Below, in pieces: positions 44,625 through 53,843 of a stretch of 64,000 nt of DNA. This DNA is from Streptomyces sp. A2-16 (GTDB lineage: Bacteria; Actinomycetota; Actinomycetes; Streptomycetales; Streptomycetaceae), in assembly GCF_018128905.1 (NCBI RefSeq), contig NZ_CP063808.1:1302001-1366000 (forward strand). Reading direction: 5' to 3'. Below the pieces are notes generated by a model. It was not told the origin of the DNA, made no database searches, and was given only the letters and a program-made list of their open reading frames with translations. Both the position numbers and the translations under genes were made by a program. Position 1 is the stretch's first letter. Each line of letters starts with the position of its first letter.

Positions 44625-47252
44625 GTGAGCGAGATACCAGCGAAGGCCACGGAGTCGAAGGACCCGTCGGACGGCGCGATGGCGGAGGCCGCGGGCGACG
44701 CCGTGGTACCCGTCGGTCACGGTGACGGGCCGTCCGGTGACGCCATGTGGCAGAGCAGTCCACCCGGTTCGATCTACGACTACATCAAGGTCGCGTCCTT
44801 CTCCATAGGCCCCGACGGCCTTGTCGACCAGTGGAGCCTGCGCGCCGAGCAGCTCTTCGGCATCCCCGCCGGGCACGCCGTCGGCATGGACCCCATCGAG
44901 GCGTTCATCGACCCGGACCTGCGCGCACAGGGCCAGCGCAAGATGGCGGAGATCCTGGACGGTCGCGAGTGGACCGGTGTGGTCCCCTTCCGGGTGCCCG
45001 CGGCGGCCGGTGAGGGCGAGTGCGGCCGGGAGGGCCTCGCCGAGGTCTACGTCATGCCGACGCGCACCGAGGAGGGCGAGAAGGCCGCCGTCTGCATCGT
45101 CGTCGACGTGCGCACACTCCGGAGCATCGAGACCGACCTCGCCGCCTCGCAGGCGATTTTCGGTCAGTCTCCCTTCGGGTTTGTTCTGATCGATCCCGAT
45201 CTGCGGGTCCGTCGCGTCAACTACCGTTTCGCCTCCCTCTTCGGCGGCAGCCCGGACGACCACCGCGGCAAGGGCGTCCACGACTATCTGCCGCGTCCCG
45301 AGGCCGAGCGGGTCAGCGCGACCCTGCGCCGGGTCCTGGAGACCGGCGACTCCATCACGGACATGCACGTCACGGGCTTTCTGCCGGGCTCCGACGAGCG
45401 CCGCCACTGGTCCATCAACCTCTACCGGGTGCGCAGCGGCTCCGGGCGGCCCATCGGGATCGCCTGGCTCGGTACGGACATCACCGCCCGCCGCGCCGCC
45501 GCCCGTGAGGCCGCCGCCGCCCGGCGCAATCTCGCCCTCTTGAACGAGGCCGGCGCCCGCATAGGGAACTCGCTCGACCTGGAGACCACGGCCCGGGAAC
45601 TCCTCGACGTGGTCGTCCCCGGCTTCTGCGACCTGGCCACCGTCGACCTCTACCAGGGCCTCCTGGCCGGCGACGAGACCCCGCCGGGGCTCGCCGACGG
45701 CAGCGCCGAACTGCGCCGGGTCGCCTTCGCCAGCGCGGTCTCCGACGCCCCCTTCATCGGCTCGGGTGACCCCGTCTCGGTCGGCGCGGTCCACCACTAC
45801 CCCTTCAACTCGCCCTGCGCGGACGCGCTGCGCACCGCCCGTCCGCAGTACATCCCGGCCGAGGAGGGCGGTCTCGTGCAGTCCACGCTCGCGGTGCCGA
45901 TGGTCGCCCACGACACCGTCGTAGGACTAGCGCAGTTCGCCAGGACCAAGGGCAGTGAGCCGTTCGGGGACCGGGACCGCGATCTCGCCGTGGAACTGGC
46001 CGCGCGGGCCGCCGTCTGCATCGACAACGCGCGTCTGTACCGGCGGGAGCACGAGCGGGCGTTGATACTGCAGCGGTCCCTGCTGCCCCCGGGCGACCCG
46101 GTCGCCGCGGGCCTGGACATCGCCTGCCGCTATCTGCCCGGCGACTCCTCCGCGGACCGCCCCAGCGAGGTCGGCGGCGACTGGTTCGACGTCATAGAAC
46201 TGCCCGGACACCGCACCGCGTTGGTGGTCGGGGACGTCATGGGCCGCGGTCTGCGCGCGGCGGTGGCGATGGGTGAACTGCGCTCCGCCGTCCGGACGCT
46301 GGCCCTCCTGGACCTCGAACCGGCCGAGGTCCTCTCCGCGTTGGACGAGATCGCCCGCGGGCTCGGCGCCCCCGGCGGGGTCCAGCAGGCCACCCGCGCG
46401 GCCCGCCGCCCCCGTGAGGCGGACCTGTCCGAGGTGTACCTGGCGACCTGCGTCTACGCCGTCTACGACTCGGTGACCCGCCGCTGCACCTTCGCCAACG
46501 CGGGCCATCTGCCGCCCGTGCTGGTCGAACCCGGCGAGGACGCCATGATGCTCGACGTGCCGCCCGGCATGCCGCTCGGCGTCGGTGGCGAGCCCTTCGA
46601 GGAGGTCGAGGTCGAACTGCCCGAAGGCGCCCTGCTCGCGCTCTACACGGATGGACTGGTCGAAAGCCGCGATCACCCCCTGGACGAGGGCCTCCAGGCG
46701 TTCGTCGGCGCGCTCACCGACCCCTCCGCCCCCCTGGAGGACGTCTGCGACCACGTCCTCAACACCCTCGACACCCATCACGGCGAGGACGACATCGCGC
46801 TCCTGATGGCACGTGTCCAGGGCCTGCCCGCCGACTCCGTCGGCGACTGGACCCTCCCGCGCGAGCCCCGCAGCGTGGGCCGGGCCCGGGAGTACGCCCG
46901 CGACCGGCTGCTCAGCTGGGACCTGGAGCCCCTGGTCGACACCACGGAACTCCTGGTCAGCGAGCTGGTCACCAACGCCCTGCGGTACGGCGAGGGTGAG
47001 ATCCGGCTGCGGCTCCTCCTGGACCGCACCCTGGTCTGCGAGGTCTGGGACTCCGGCCTGGTCCAGCCCCGCCGCCGTCGCGCCCGGGACACCGACGAGG
47101 GCGGCCGGGGCCTGCAACTGGTCGGCCTCCTCAGCGCCGCATGGGGCTCCCGGCGCACCCCGCGCGGCAAGACGGTGTGGTTCGAACTGCCCCTGCCGGA
47201 CGGGGAGAGCGGCATGGTGGACCCGGCGGAGGCCCTGCTGAGCCTGTTCTAG
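44625..47252 (+). CDS. PAS-PAS-GAF-SpoIIE phosphatase with C-terminal HATPase domain
   Basis: 875 residues from GTG 44625 (GGAGGGG 9 nt upstream). Domains in order: PAS (about 45-160; FSIGPDGLVDQWSLRAEQLFG), second PAS (165-290; QSPFGFVLIDPDLRVRRVNYRFASLFG), GAF (about 300-465; LLNEAGARIGNSLDLETTARELLD), SpoIIE phosphatase (485-740; GGDWFDVIELPG, VVGDVMGRG, LYTDGLVES, DDIALLMAR), HATPase (745-875; LLVSELVTNALRYG, GRGLQLVGLLSAAWG, GKTVWFELPLP). A poorly conserved Arg-rich insert lies in the SpoIIE part. It probably senses small ligands or redox and tunes an alternative sigma factor. Confidence 0.9.
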   Translation: MSEIPAKATESKDPSDGAMAEAAGDAVVPVGHGDGPSGDAMWQSSPPGSIYDYIKVASFSIGPDGLVDQWSLRAEQLFGIPAGHAVGMDPIEAFIDPDLRAQGQRKMAEILDGREWTGVVPFRVPAAAGEGECGREGLAEVYVMPTRTEEGEKAAVCIVVDVRTLRSIETDLAASQAIFGQSPFGFVLIDPDLRVRRVNYRFASLFGGSPDDHRGKGVHDYLPRPEAERVSATLRRVLETGDSITDMHVTGFLPGSDERRHWSINLYRVRSGSGRPIGIAWLGTDITARRAAAREAAAARRNLALLNEAGARIGNSLDLETTARELLDVVVPGFCDLATVDLYQGLLAGDETPPGLADGSAELRRVAFASAVSDAPFIGSGDPVSVGAVHHYPFNSPCADALRTARPQYIPAEEGGLVQSTLAVPMVAHDTVVGLAQFARTKGSEPFGDRDRDLAVELAARAAVCIDNARLYRREHERALILQRSLLPPGDPVAAGLDIACRYLPGDSSADRPSEVGGDWFDVIELPGHRTALVVGDVMGRGLRAAVAMGELRSAVRTLALLDLEPAEVLSALDEIARGLGAPGGVQQATRAARRPREADLSEVYLATCVYAVYDSVTRRCTFANAGHLPPVLVEPGEDAMMLDVPPGMPLGVGGEPFEEVEVELPEGALLALYTDGLVESRDHPLDEGLQAFVGALTDPSAPLEDVCDHVLNTLDTHHGEDDIALLMARVQGLPADSVGDWTLPREPRSVGRAREYARDRLLSWDLEPLVDTTELLVSELVTNALRYGEGEIRLRLLLDRTLVCEVWDSGLVQPRRRRARDTDEGGRGLQLVGLLSAAWGSRRTPRGKTVWFELPLPDGESGMVDPAEALLSLF

Positions 47253-48631
47253 GCAGGGTGCCCGCGCAGGCGCACGTCCTGTTCGGCGAGGTCACGCGCC
47301 TCGCGGGCCAGGGCGTCCGCCCGTGCGGGACCGTCGGCCGACCGTGCCCTCGACAGCAGGACGCGGGGCGCGGCACCCACCGCCTCGCGGTGGACGGTGA
47401 CGCAGTCGTCCGCCGCGGCCAAGGACTCCAGGGCGACCAGCCGCGCGGCCGCAGCGAGCGCGCCGGACCGGCCGGTCGCCAGGGGCGCGGTCGCGTGCAC
47501 GATCCGGCGCAGGACACCGAGCGGGTCGTAGGGGTGCCCGGACGTCGTCTCCTGCCGTACGGCGGCCAGGACCGCGTCGGCGTGCAGGAGCCGGGCGTGG
47601 GTCCCGCCCTCGTCCGCGGTGCCGTCGCGGAAGGGGGCCAGTTCCGCCTCCGCGCCCGTGAGGGCGGGCCGGATCAGCCGGGCGGCCTCGGCGCGGGTCC
47701 CGCGCAGCCGGGTCACGGCCGTCACGAGCACGTCCGCCCGGGAGATCGCCGTCTCCGCCGCCCGCAGGTGCGCGGCCGCCTCGTCCGGCCGGCCGGAGGC
47801 GGTGGCCTGATGGGTCCGGTTGAGCTGGACGGTGGCGGTGACCAGGCTGTCCTTGGCCAGCTCGACGTATCCGGTGACGGAGCCGGCGACCGGCTCGGTC
47901 TCCGCCTCGGCCGTGCGGGCGGTCAGCTCACGGAACCTGCTCTCCGCCGACGCCAGGGCCCCGGACGGGTCCCGGTCCAGGCCGCGCAGGGCGCGCAGGT
48001 TCTCCGCCGCTGTCGCCAGCAGCCGGCCGGCCTCCTCGCAGCGACCCACGACTCCGGCGAGGGCGGCCGCCTCCTCCGGTACGCCCTCGTCGTATCGCCG
48101 CCGTATCGCGCAGGCCGCCGCCAGTTCGGCCTCCGCCGCCTCGGCCGCCTCCCGGAAGGGAGCCATCGCCCCGGCGCCGAACCCGGCCTCGGCGAAGGGC
48201 AGTTCCTCACGGAAGGCGCGCAGACGGTTGTCGGCGTCGACCAGCGCGGCCCGGGAACGGTCGTCGAGGCCGGCGAGCGCGGGCGTGGCGGCGGGGGCGG
48301 GGTAGGCGCCGACGTGGGTCGTGCCGGGCCGCGCCGGTGTCGTACGGCTGCGGGTGCGGCGTATCCGGCGGACCGAGCCGTAGGCGGCGAGGACCACCAC
48401 CACGACCAGGGCGGCCACCGGCAGGACGAGATCGGCGCCGGAGGACTCCGCCTCCGCGGGGGCGGCGGCGCTGACCCGGGCCCCTGCAACCGGAACGTCG
48501 TCATTGATCGTCATCCACGGCAGCACCAGCCACACGACCCCGGCCACCACGCCCAGCAGGGCATGCGCCACCCGCACGGATATGTGCGAGCGGCCCCGCC
48601 GAGGGCGGCCCCGTATCAAGGATGACGTCAC
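47249..48631 (-). CDS. Conserved membrane protein with long helical domain
   Basis: 460 residues from ATG 48631. Two N-terminal hydrophobic segments (HALLGVVAGVVWLVLPWMTI and LVLPVAALVVVVVLAAYGSV) are followed by a 330-residue Ala/Glu/Arg-rich region predicted as long helices (DADNRLRAFREELPFAEAGFGAGAMAPFREAAEAAEAELAAA...), similar to the C-terminal part of actinobacterial TPM-domain proteins, but the TPM (phosphatase-like) domain itself is not seen. Probably a cytoplasmic coiled-coil scaffold on the membrane. It converges on the SpoIIE gene: both stop codons are TAG and share the same CTAG at 47249-47252. Confidence 0.75.
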   Translation of the reverse strand: MTSSLIRGRPRRGRSHISVRVAHALLGVVAGVVWLVLPWMTINDDVPVAGARVSAAAPAEAESSGADLVLPVAALVVVVVLAAYGSVRRIRRTRSRTTPARPGTTHVGAYPAPAATPALAGLDDRSRAALVDADNRLRAFREELPFAEAGFGAGAMAPFREAAEAAEAELAAACAIRRRYDEGVPEEAAALAGVVGRCEEAGRLLATAAENLRALRGLDRDPSGALASAESRFRELTARTAEAETEPVAGSVTGYVELAKDSLVTATVQLNRTHQATASGRPDEAAAHLRAAETAISRADVLVTAVTRLRGTRAEAARLIRPALTGAEAELAPFRDGTADEGGTHARLLHADAVLAAVRQETTSGHPYDPLGVLRRIVHATAPLATGRSGALAAAARLVALESLAAADDCVTVHREAVGAAPRVLLSRARSADGPARADALAREARDLAEQDVRLRGHPA

Positions 48632-48711
48632 AATTCGGAGCGTATGGGCCGGATTGCGGGGGCGCGAGCGGGATGGGGTGAGCGGGGGTACGGCGAGGGA
48701 CGGGGGAGCGG

Positions 48712-49812
48712 ATGTCGGACGGGGAGAGCGTGCAGGCCGACGGGGAAGCCGTGGAGGCCGACGAGGGTGCCGTGGAGGAGAAGGACGAGCCGTCGTCGCC
48801 GAAGCCGAGACGGCGGCGCTGGATCCGTCGCAGTGCCCTCGGACTCGTGCTCGTCGTCCTCGTGCCGCTCCTCACCGCCGCCGTCGCCCTGCGGCTCAAC
48901 TTCACCGGCGACCCGGCCGACGGCACCTTCACCCGCGACAAGGACGCGATCTGGCTCGGGCACGCCTGGGTGGACGGCCGCAGGACGGACGCCGACGTCA
49001 CCGCCTTCGCGCGCCGCCTGCGGAACACCGGCATCCGGGACCTGTACGTCCACGCGGGACCCCTGGAGCACGACGGGACCCTGCCCGAGTCGGCGTACCC
49101 GAAGGCGCGTTGGCTGATCGGCGCCGTGCACCGGGCGGCCCCCGGAATCCGTGTGCAGGCCTGGCTCGGGGACAGGCTCGCCACCGAGAGCCCGGACGGC
49201 ATGCGCCTCGCCGAGAACGACACCCGCGCCGCCGTCGTCCGGTCCACCCGGCAGATCCTCGCCGCCGGGTTCGACGGCGCCCACGTCGACCTGGAACCCC
49301 TGCACTCCGGCGACCGGAACTACCTCGACCTCCTCGACACCCTCCACCAGGTCACCCGCGAACACGGCGTCCCGCTCTCGGTCGCCGCCCACCAGATCGA
49401 CCCGCTGCCCGCCCTGCACTCCGTCGCGGGCACCCTCGCCGGGCACCCCAAGTGGTGGTCGCAGGCCTACTTCGGCCAGGTGGCGCGCCGGGTCGACCAG
49501 ATCGCGGTGATGTCGTACGACACGAGCACACCGCTGGACAGCCTGTACGGCGGCTATGTCGCCCAGCAGACCTCCCTGGCACTGGAGGTCACCCCGCGGT
49601 CCACCGATCTGCTGATGGGCCTGCCCTTCTACCGGGAGAACAACTTCGACCACTGGGCCTTCGCCGAGACCGTCCCGGCGGCCGTCCGGGGCGTCCGGCT
49701 CGGGCTCTCCCGCACGGACGCGGACCGCGTGAACTTCGGTGTGGCGCTGTACGTCGACTTCGCGGCCACGGAGGCGGACTGGACGGCGTACGAGAGGGAC
49801 TGGGTCCGCTAG
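48712..49812 (+). CDS. Membrane-anchored GH18-like TIM-barrel protein
   Basis: 366 residues from ATG 48712. A very acidic N-terminus, basic RRRRWIRR and one transmembrane segment (ALGLVLVVLVPLLTAAVAL) anchor it facing out. The rest looks like a TIM barrel of glycoside hydrolase family 18 type: DAIWLGHAWVDGRRTD, DLYVHAGPLEHDG, IRVQAWLGDRL, ILAAGFDGAHVDLEPL, PLSVAAHQIDPL, VDQIAVMSYDTSTPL, DLLMGLPFYRE. The GH18 DxxDxDxE box appears as DGAHVDLE (residues 188-195): the terminal Glu and the preceding Asp are kept, one Asp is His. It could bind or cleave chitin-like or wall glycans, or be inactive. Confidence 0.75.
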   Translation: MSDGESVQADGEAVEADEGAVEEKDEPSSPKPRRRRWIRRSALGLVLVVLVPLLTAAVALRLNFTGDPADGTFTRDKDAIWLGHAWVDGRRTDADVTAFARRLRNTGIRDLYVHAGPLEHDGTLPESAYPKARWLIGAVHRAAPGIRVQAWLGDRLATESPDGMRLAENDTRAAVVRSTRQILAAGFDGAHVDLEPLHSGDRNYLDLLDTLHQVTREHGVPLSVAAHQIDPLPALHSVAGTLAGHPKWWSQAYFGQVARRVDQIAVMSYDTSTPLDSLYGGYVAQQTSLALEVTPRSTDLLMGLPFYRENNFDHWAFAETVPAAVRGVRLGLSRTDADRVNFGVALYVDFAATEADWTAYERDWVR

Positions 49813-49857
49813 AAAACCACCTGCGAACCGGTGCGCCGCGCTGCGACGATCTGCCGG

Positions 49858-50832
49858 ATGACCCCCACCCGCAGACACCTCACCCGCGACGACCTCGCCC
49901 CCCTCGCCCGCGCCGCGACCGGCCGCGCCCTCACCGGCGTCACCCGGCTCCGCGGCGGCAGCAAGAAGGGGGTCTACCGGCTGGCCCTCGACGACGACAG
50001 CACCGTCGTCGCCTACGTCTGGTCCCCGGACGAGGACTACTGGGACGCCGGTCCCTCCGACCCCCGCGACCCCTTCTCCGCCGGCACCGGTCCCGGTGTC
50101 TTCACCGCCGCTCACGACCGCCTGGTCGCGGCGGGTGTCCGCACCCCGCGTCTGCTGTACGCCGACACCGCGACGGACGCCGTGGTCGTCGAGGACCTGC
50201 GGGGCGGGACTCTGGAGGAGGCCCTGGAGCGGGACCCGGCCGCCGGGCGCGCGGCGCTGCAGCGGCTCGCCGCCGAGCTCGCGACCCTGCACGCGCAGGA
50301 GGGCCCCGCCTTCGGCAAGGTCCGACTCGTCGACGGCGGCGGCACCTCGTCGTCGCCGTCCGCGGCCCGGCGCGTCACCGAGGGCGCCCTGCGCCACATC
50401 GAGCAGGCCGCCCTACGCGACGACCGGATCGCCGCCGTACGCGAAGAGCTCGAAGCGAGCGTACGACGGCTCGCGGCAGCCGTCCGCCCCCGCGAGCGGC
50501 ACACCCTCATCCACGGCGAACTCGGCCCCGACCACGTCCTGTTGGACGACCGCGGCCGGCCCGCCCTCATCGACGTCGACGGCCTGATGTACTTCGACGC
50601 GGAGTGGGAGCACGTCTTCCTGCGGATCCGTTTCCAGGAGCGCTACGACGCCCTGCGCGCCCCGGCCGGCACGCTGGACGAGGACCGGATGCGGCTGTAC
50701 CGCCTCGCCATGCACATGTCCCTGGTCGCCGGTCCCCTCCGCCTGATCGAGGGTGACTTCCCGAACCCCGGGTGGATGCGGGAGATCGCCGAACACAACC
50801 TGGTCAGGGTGCTGGAGCTCGTGCGACGATGA
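49858..50832 (+). CDS. Phosphotransferase (APH/choline kinase fold)
   Basis: 324 residues from ATG 49858 (an in-frame start at 49831 is upstream of the likely promoter hexamer). Kinase-like fold: RLRGGSKKGVYRLALDDDSTVVAYVWSPDED (phosphate loop and Lys/Val strand), VVEDLRGGTLEEALERDP, LIHGELGPDHVLLDDRGRPALIDVDGLMYFDAEWEH. The catalytic loop normally HGDxxxxN is HGELGPDH (residues 219-226), so Glu or the following Asp may replace the usual base; the DxD metal pair is IDVDG. Family members phosphorylate antibiotics or small alcohols; substrate unknown. Confidence 0.8.
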   Translation: MTPTRRHLTRDDLAPLARAATGRALTGVTRLRGGSKKGVYRLALDDDSTVVAYVWSPDEDYWDAGPSDPRDPFSAGTGPGVFTAAHDRLVAAGVRTPRLLYADTATDAVVVEDLRGGTLEEALERDPAAGRAALQRLAAELATLHAQEGPAFGKVRLVDGGGTSSSPSAARRVTEGALRHIEQAALRDDRIAAVREELEASVRRLAAAVRPRERHTLIHGELGPDHVLLDDRGRPALIDVDGLMYFDAEWEHVFLRIRFQERYDALRAPAGTLDEDRMRLYRLAMHMSLVAGPLRLIEGDFPNPGWMREIAEHNLVRVLELVRR

Positions 50833-51143
50833 TCGATGTGCACGAGACGCTGGTGATTCTCGCGGTGCTGGTCCTCACGGTCGGGGCGGGACTCTCCCTC
50901 GCCGCGATCACCGCAGGCTGGATCGCGCCGGGCGCGGGACGAGCCAAGGTGCTGCGGCCCCGTGTGTGGGGCTACGGCACCCTGGTCGCCATGGCCGGGA
51001 TCGGCACGTACCTGTTCGTCGGCCCGCTCCAGGGACCGGACATGGGGCACTTCCCGGTCGCGATGGGCGGCATGGCCGTGTTCTTCGTGGGACTGTACGT
51101 CCAGCGGCGGGCCTTCAGGCCGGCTACGAAGACCTCCTCCTGA
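50829..51143 (+). CDS. Small hydrophobic membrane protein
   Basis: 104 residues from ATG 50829, overlapping the phosphotransferase stop (ATGA). Three transmembrane segments: VILAVLVLTVGAGLSLAAITAGWIA, GYGTLVAMAGIGTYLFVG and HFPVAMGGMAVFFVGLYV. It has no recognisable family. Its 3' end runs 20 bp into the oppositely oriented sdhB. Confidence 0.75.
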   Translation: MIDVHETLVILAVLVLTVGAGLSLAAITAGWIAPGAGRAKVLRPRVWGYGTLVAMAGIGTYLFVGPLQGPDMGHFPVAMGGMAVFFVGLYVQRRAFRPATKTSS

Positions 51144-51894
51144 TCTTCGACCCCAGCCACACCAGCGGGTCGTACTTGCGGTCGACCGCCCGTTCCTTCA
51201 AGGGGATCAGCGCGTTGTCCGTGATCTTGATGCCCTCGGGGCAGACCTCCGTGCAGCACTTGGTGATGTTGCAGTAGCCGAGACCGTGCTCGTCCTGGGC
51301 CGTCTTCTTGCGGTCCAGGCCGGAGTCCTCCGCCGCGTCCAGGGGATGCATGTCCAGCTCCGCGACCCGCATGAGGAACCGGGGCCCCGCGAAGGCCGGC
51401 TTGTTCTCCTCGTGGTCGCGCACGACATGGCAGGTGTCCTGGCACAGGAAGCACTCGATGCACTTGCGGAACTCCTGCGAGCGGTCCACGTCCTCCTGCA
51501 TCATCCGGTACTCGCCGGGCCCGAGATCCGGCGGCGGCACGAACGCCGGGACCTCGCGCGCCTTCTGGTAGTTGAAGCCGACGTTCGTGACCAGGTCCCG
51601 GATCACCGGGAAGGCCCGCAGCGGGGTGACGGTGATCGTCTCCTCCGGCGTGAACACCGACATCCGGGTCATGCACATCAGCCGGGGGCGGCCGTTGATC
51701 TCCGCCGAGCACGAACCGCACTTGCCCGCCTTGCAGTTCCAGCGGACCGCGAGATCGGGCGCCTGGGTGGCCTGGAGGCGGTGGATGATGTCCAGCACCA
51801 CCTCGCCGTCGTTGACCTCGACCTTGAAGTCCTCGAGGTCGCCGCCCTTCACATCACCCCGCCACACCTTGAAGTGGGCCGTGTAGCCGCTCAT
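51124..51894 (-). CDS. sdhB: Succinate dehydrogenase/fumarate reductase iron-sulfur subunit
   Basis: 256 residues. 2Fe-2S site CKAGKCGSCSAEINGRPRLMC, then 4Fe-4S/3Fe-4S sites CIECFLCQDTCH and CNITKCCTEVCPEGI. The protein passes electrons from the flavoprotein to the quinone site. It overlaps the flavoprotein gene upstream (ATGA) and closes the three-gene operon. Confidence 0.95.
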   Translation of the reverse strand: MSGYTAHFKVWRGDVKGGDLEDFKVEVNDGEVVLDIIHRLQATQAPDLAVRWNCKAGKCGSCSAEINGRPRLMCMTRMSVFTPEETITVTPLRAFPVIRDLVTNVGFNYQKAREVPAFVPPPDLGPGEYRMMQEDVDRSQEFRKCIECFLCQDTCHVVRDHEENKPAFAGPRFLMRVAELDMHPLDAAEDSGLDRKKTAQDEHGLGYCNITKCCTEVCPEGIKITDNALIPLKERAVDRKYDPLVWLGSKIRRRSS

Positions 51895-53825
51895 TCGTAC
51901 AGCTCCTCTTCGGCGAGGTACTTGACCAGCTCCTCCTTGTCGAAGAGGGCGAGCAGGTCGGCGCGGATGGGGTCGGTGGTCTCACGGGTGAGGTCGATCT
52001 GACCGCGGACCGGGTCCGTGGCCGCCAACCCGCCCGTCGGGTCGGCCAGTTGGCACAGCAGGTTGATGTTGCGCCACTTGCGGTCCATCGCCGGATGGTC
52101 CTCACGGGTGTGCCCGCCGCGCGACTCGGTCCGCTCCAGCGCGGCCCGCGCCACGCACTCGCTGACCAGCAGCATGTTCCGCAGGTCCAGTGCGAGGTGC
52201 CAGCCCGGGTTGAACTGCCGGTGCCCCTCGACCCCGGCCCGGCGGGCCCGTACCCGCAGGTCCGCGAGCTTCTCCAGGGCCTGTTCCATCTCGCCCTCGC
52301 GGCGGATGATGCCGACCAGGTCGTTCATGGCCTGCTGAAGTTCCTGGTGCAGGGTGTACGGGTTCTCCGGAGGCCCTACGGCGGGCTCCGCGCCCTCCGC
52401 GGAGAACGGGCGCAGCGCCTCGGCCGCCGCCGCGTCGACCTGGGTCTCGTCCACCGGCGGACGTGCCGCCGCGAGAGCGGTCGCGTACTCCGCCGCGTGC
52501 CAGCCCGCCCGGCGGCCGAAGACCAGCAGGTCGGAGAGAGAGTTGCCGCCGAGCCGGTTGGAGCCGTGCATACCGCCCGCGACCTCACCGGCCGCGAACA
52601 GTCCCGGCACTCCGCGTGCCTCGGCGGTGTCCGACTCGACCGCGACACCGCCCATCACGTAGTGACAGGTCGGCCCGACCTCCATCGGCTCGGCCGTGAT
52701 GTCGACGTCGGCCAGCTCCTTGAACTGGTGGTACATGGAGGGGAGCCGGCGCCGGATGACCTCCGCCGGCATACGGGTGGACACGTCCAGGAACACTCCG
52801 CCGTGCGGGGAGCCGCGGCCCGCCTTCACCTCGGAGTTGATGGCCCTGGCCACCTCGTCGCGCGGCAGCAGCTCGGGAGGACGCCGGTTGTTGTCCGGGT
52901 CCTCGTACCAGCGGTCGCCCTCCTCCTCCGACTGGGCGTACTTCTCCTTGAAGACGTCGGGGATGTAGTCGAACATGAACCGCTTGCCCTCGGAGTTCCT
53001 GAGCACCCCGCCGTCGCCGCGGACCGACTCGGTGACGAGGATGCCCTTCACCGACGGGGGCCAGACCATGCCGGTCGGATGGAACTGCACGAACTCCATG
53101 TTCAGCAGGGGAGCTCCGGCCAGCAGCGCCAGCGCGTGGCCGTCGCCGGTGTACTCCCACGAGTTCGACGTGACCTTGAAGGACTTGCCGATGCCACCGG
53201 TCGCGATGACCACGGCAGGCGCTTCGAGGACGAAGAAGCGGCCGGTCTCACGGTCGTAGGCGAAGACGCCGCTCACGCGCGAGCCGTCCTTCAGCACCCG
53301 GGTGACCGTGCACTCCTGATAGACCTTCAGGCGCGACTCGTAGTCACCGGTCTCCTTCTTGTCCTCCTGCTGGAGGGACACGATCTTCTGCTGGAGGGTG
53401 CGGATCAGTTCGAGGCCGGTGCGGTCGCCGACGTGGGCGAGGCGCGGGTACTCGTGGCCGCCGAAGTTGCGCTGGGAGATCCGGCCGTCCTTCGTGCGGT
53501 CGAACAGGGCGCCCCAGGTCTCCAGCTCCCAGACCCGGTCCGGGGCCTCCCGGGCGTGCAGTTCGGCCATCCGCCACTGGTTGAGGAACTTCCCGCCGCG
53601 CATGGTGTCGCGGAAGTGGACCTGCCAGTTGTCGTTCGAGTTGGCGTTGCCCATGCTGGCCGCGATGCCGCCCTCGGCCATCACCGTGTGCGCCTTGCCG
53701 AACAGGGACTTGCAGATCACGGCGGTGCGGGCACCGCGCTCGCGGGCCTCGATGGCGGCCCGCAGACCGGCGCCTCCGGCGCCGACTACTACGACGTCCC
53801 ATTCCTGCCGGTCGACCACGGACAT
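51891..53825 (-). CDS. sdhA: Succinate dehydrogenase/fumarate reductase flavoprotein subunit
   Basis: 644 residues. FAD Rossmann motif VVVGAGGAGLRAAIEARERG, covalent FAD site in GKAHTVMAEGGIAAS (His), GDRTGLELIRTLQQ, FVQFHPTGMVWPPSVKGILVTESVRGDGGVL, catalytic-Arg region PMEVGPTCHYVMGGV, GMHGSNRLGGNSLSDLLVFGRRAG, and a helical C-terminus. It oxidises succinate or reduces fumarate; direction is set by the quinone pool and cannot be read from sequence. Substrate links to the two fumarases in the window. Confidence 0.95.
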   Translation of the reverse strand: MSVVDRQEWDVVVVGAGGAGLRAAIEARERGARTAVICKSLFGKAHTVMAEGGIAASMGNANSNDNWQVHFRDTMRGGKFLNQWRMAELHAREAPDRVWELETWGALFDRTKDGRISQRNFGGHEYPRLAHVGDRTGLELIRTLQQKIVSLQQEDKKETGDYESRLKVYQECTVTRVLKDGSRVSGVFAYDRETGRFFVLEAPAVVIATGGIGKSFKVTSNSWEYTGDGHALALLAGAPLLNMEFVQFHPTGMVWPPSVKGILVTESVRGDGGVLRNSEGKRFMFDYIPDVFKEKYAQSEEEGDRWYEDPDNNRRPPELLPRDEVARAINSEVKAGRGSPHGGVFLDVSTRMPAEVIRRRLPSMYHQFKELADVDITAEPMEVGPTCHYVMGGVAVESDTAEARGVPGLFAAGEVAGGMHGSNRLGGNSLSDLLVFGRRAGWHAAEYATALAAARPPVDETQVDAAAAEALRPFSAEGAEPAVGPPENPYTLHQELQQAMNDLVGIIRREGEMEQALEKLADLRVRARRAGVEGHRQFNPGWHLALDLRNMLLVSECVARAALERTESRGGHTREDHPAMDRKWRNINLLCQLADPTGGLAATDPVRGQIDLTRETTDPIRADLLALFDKEELVKYLAEEELYE

Positions 53826-53843
53826 CAGAAGGCACCTCCCTTT

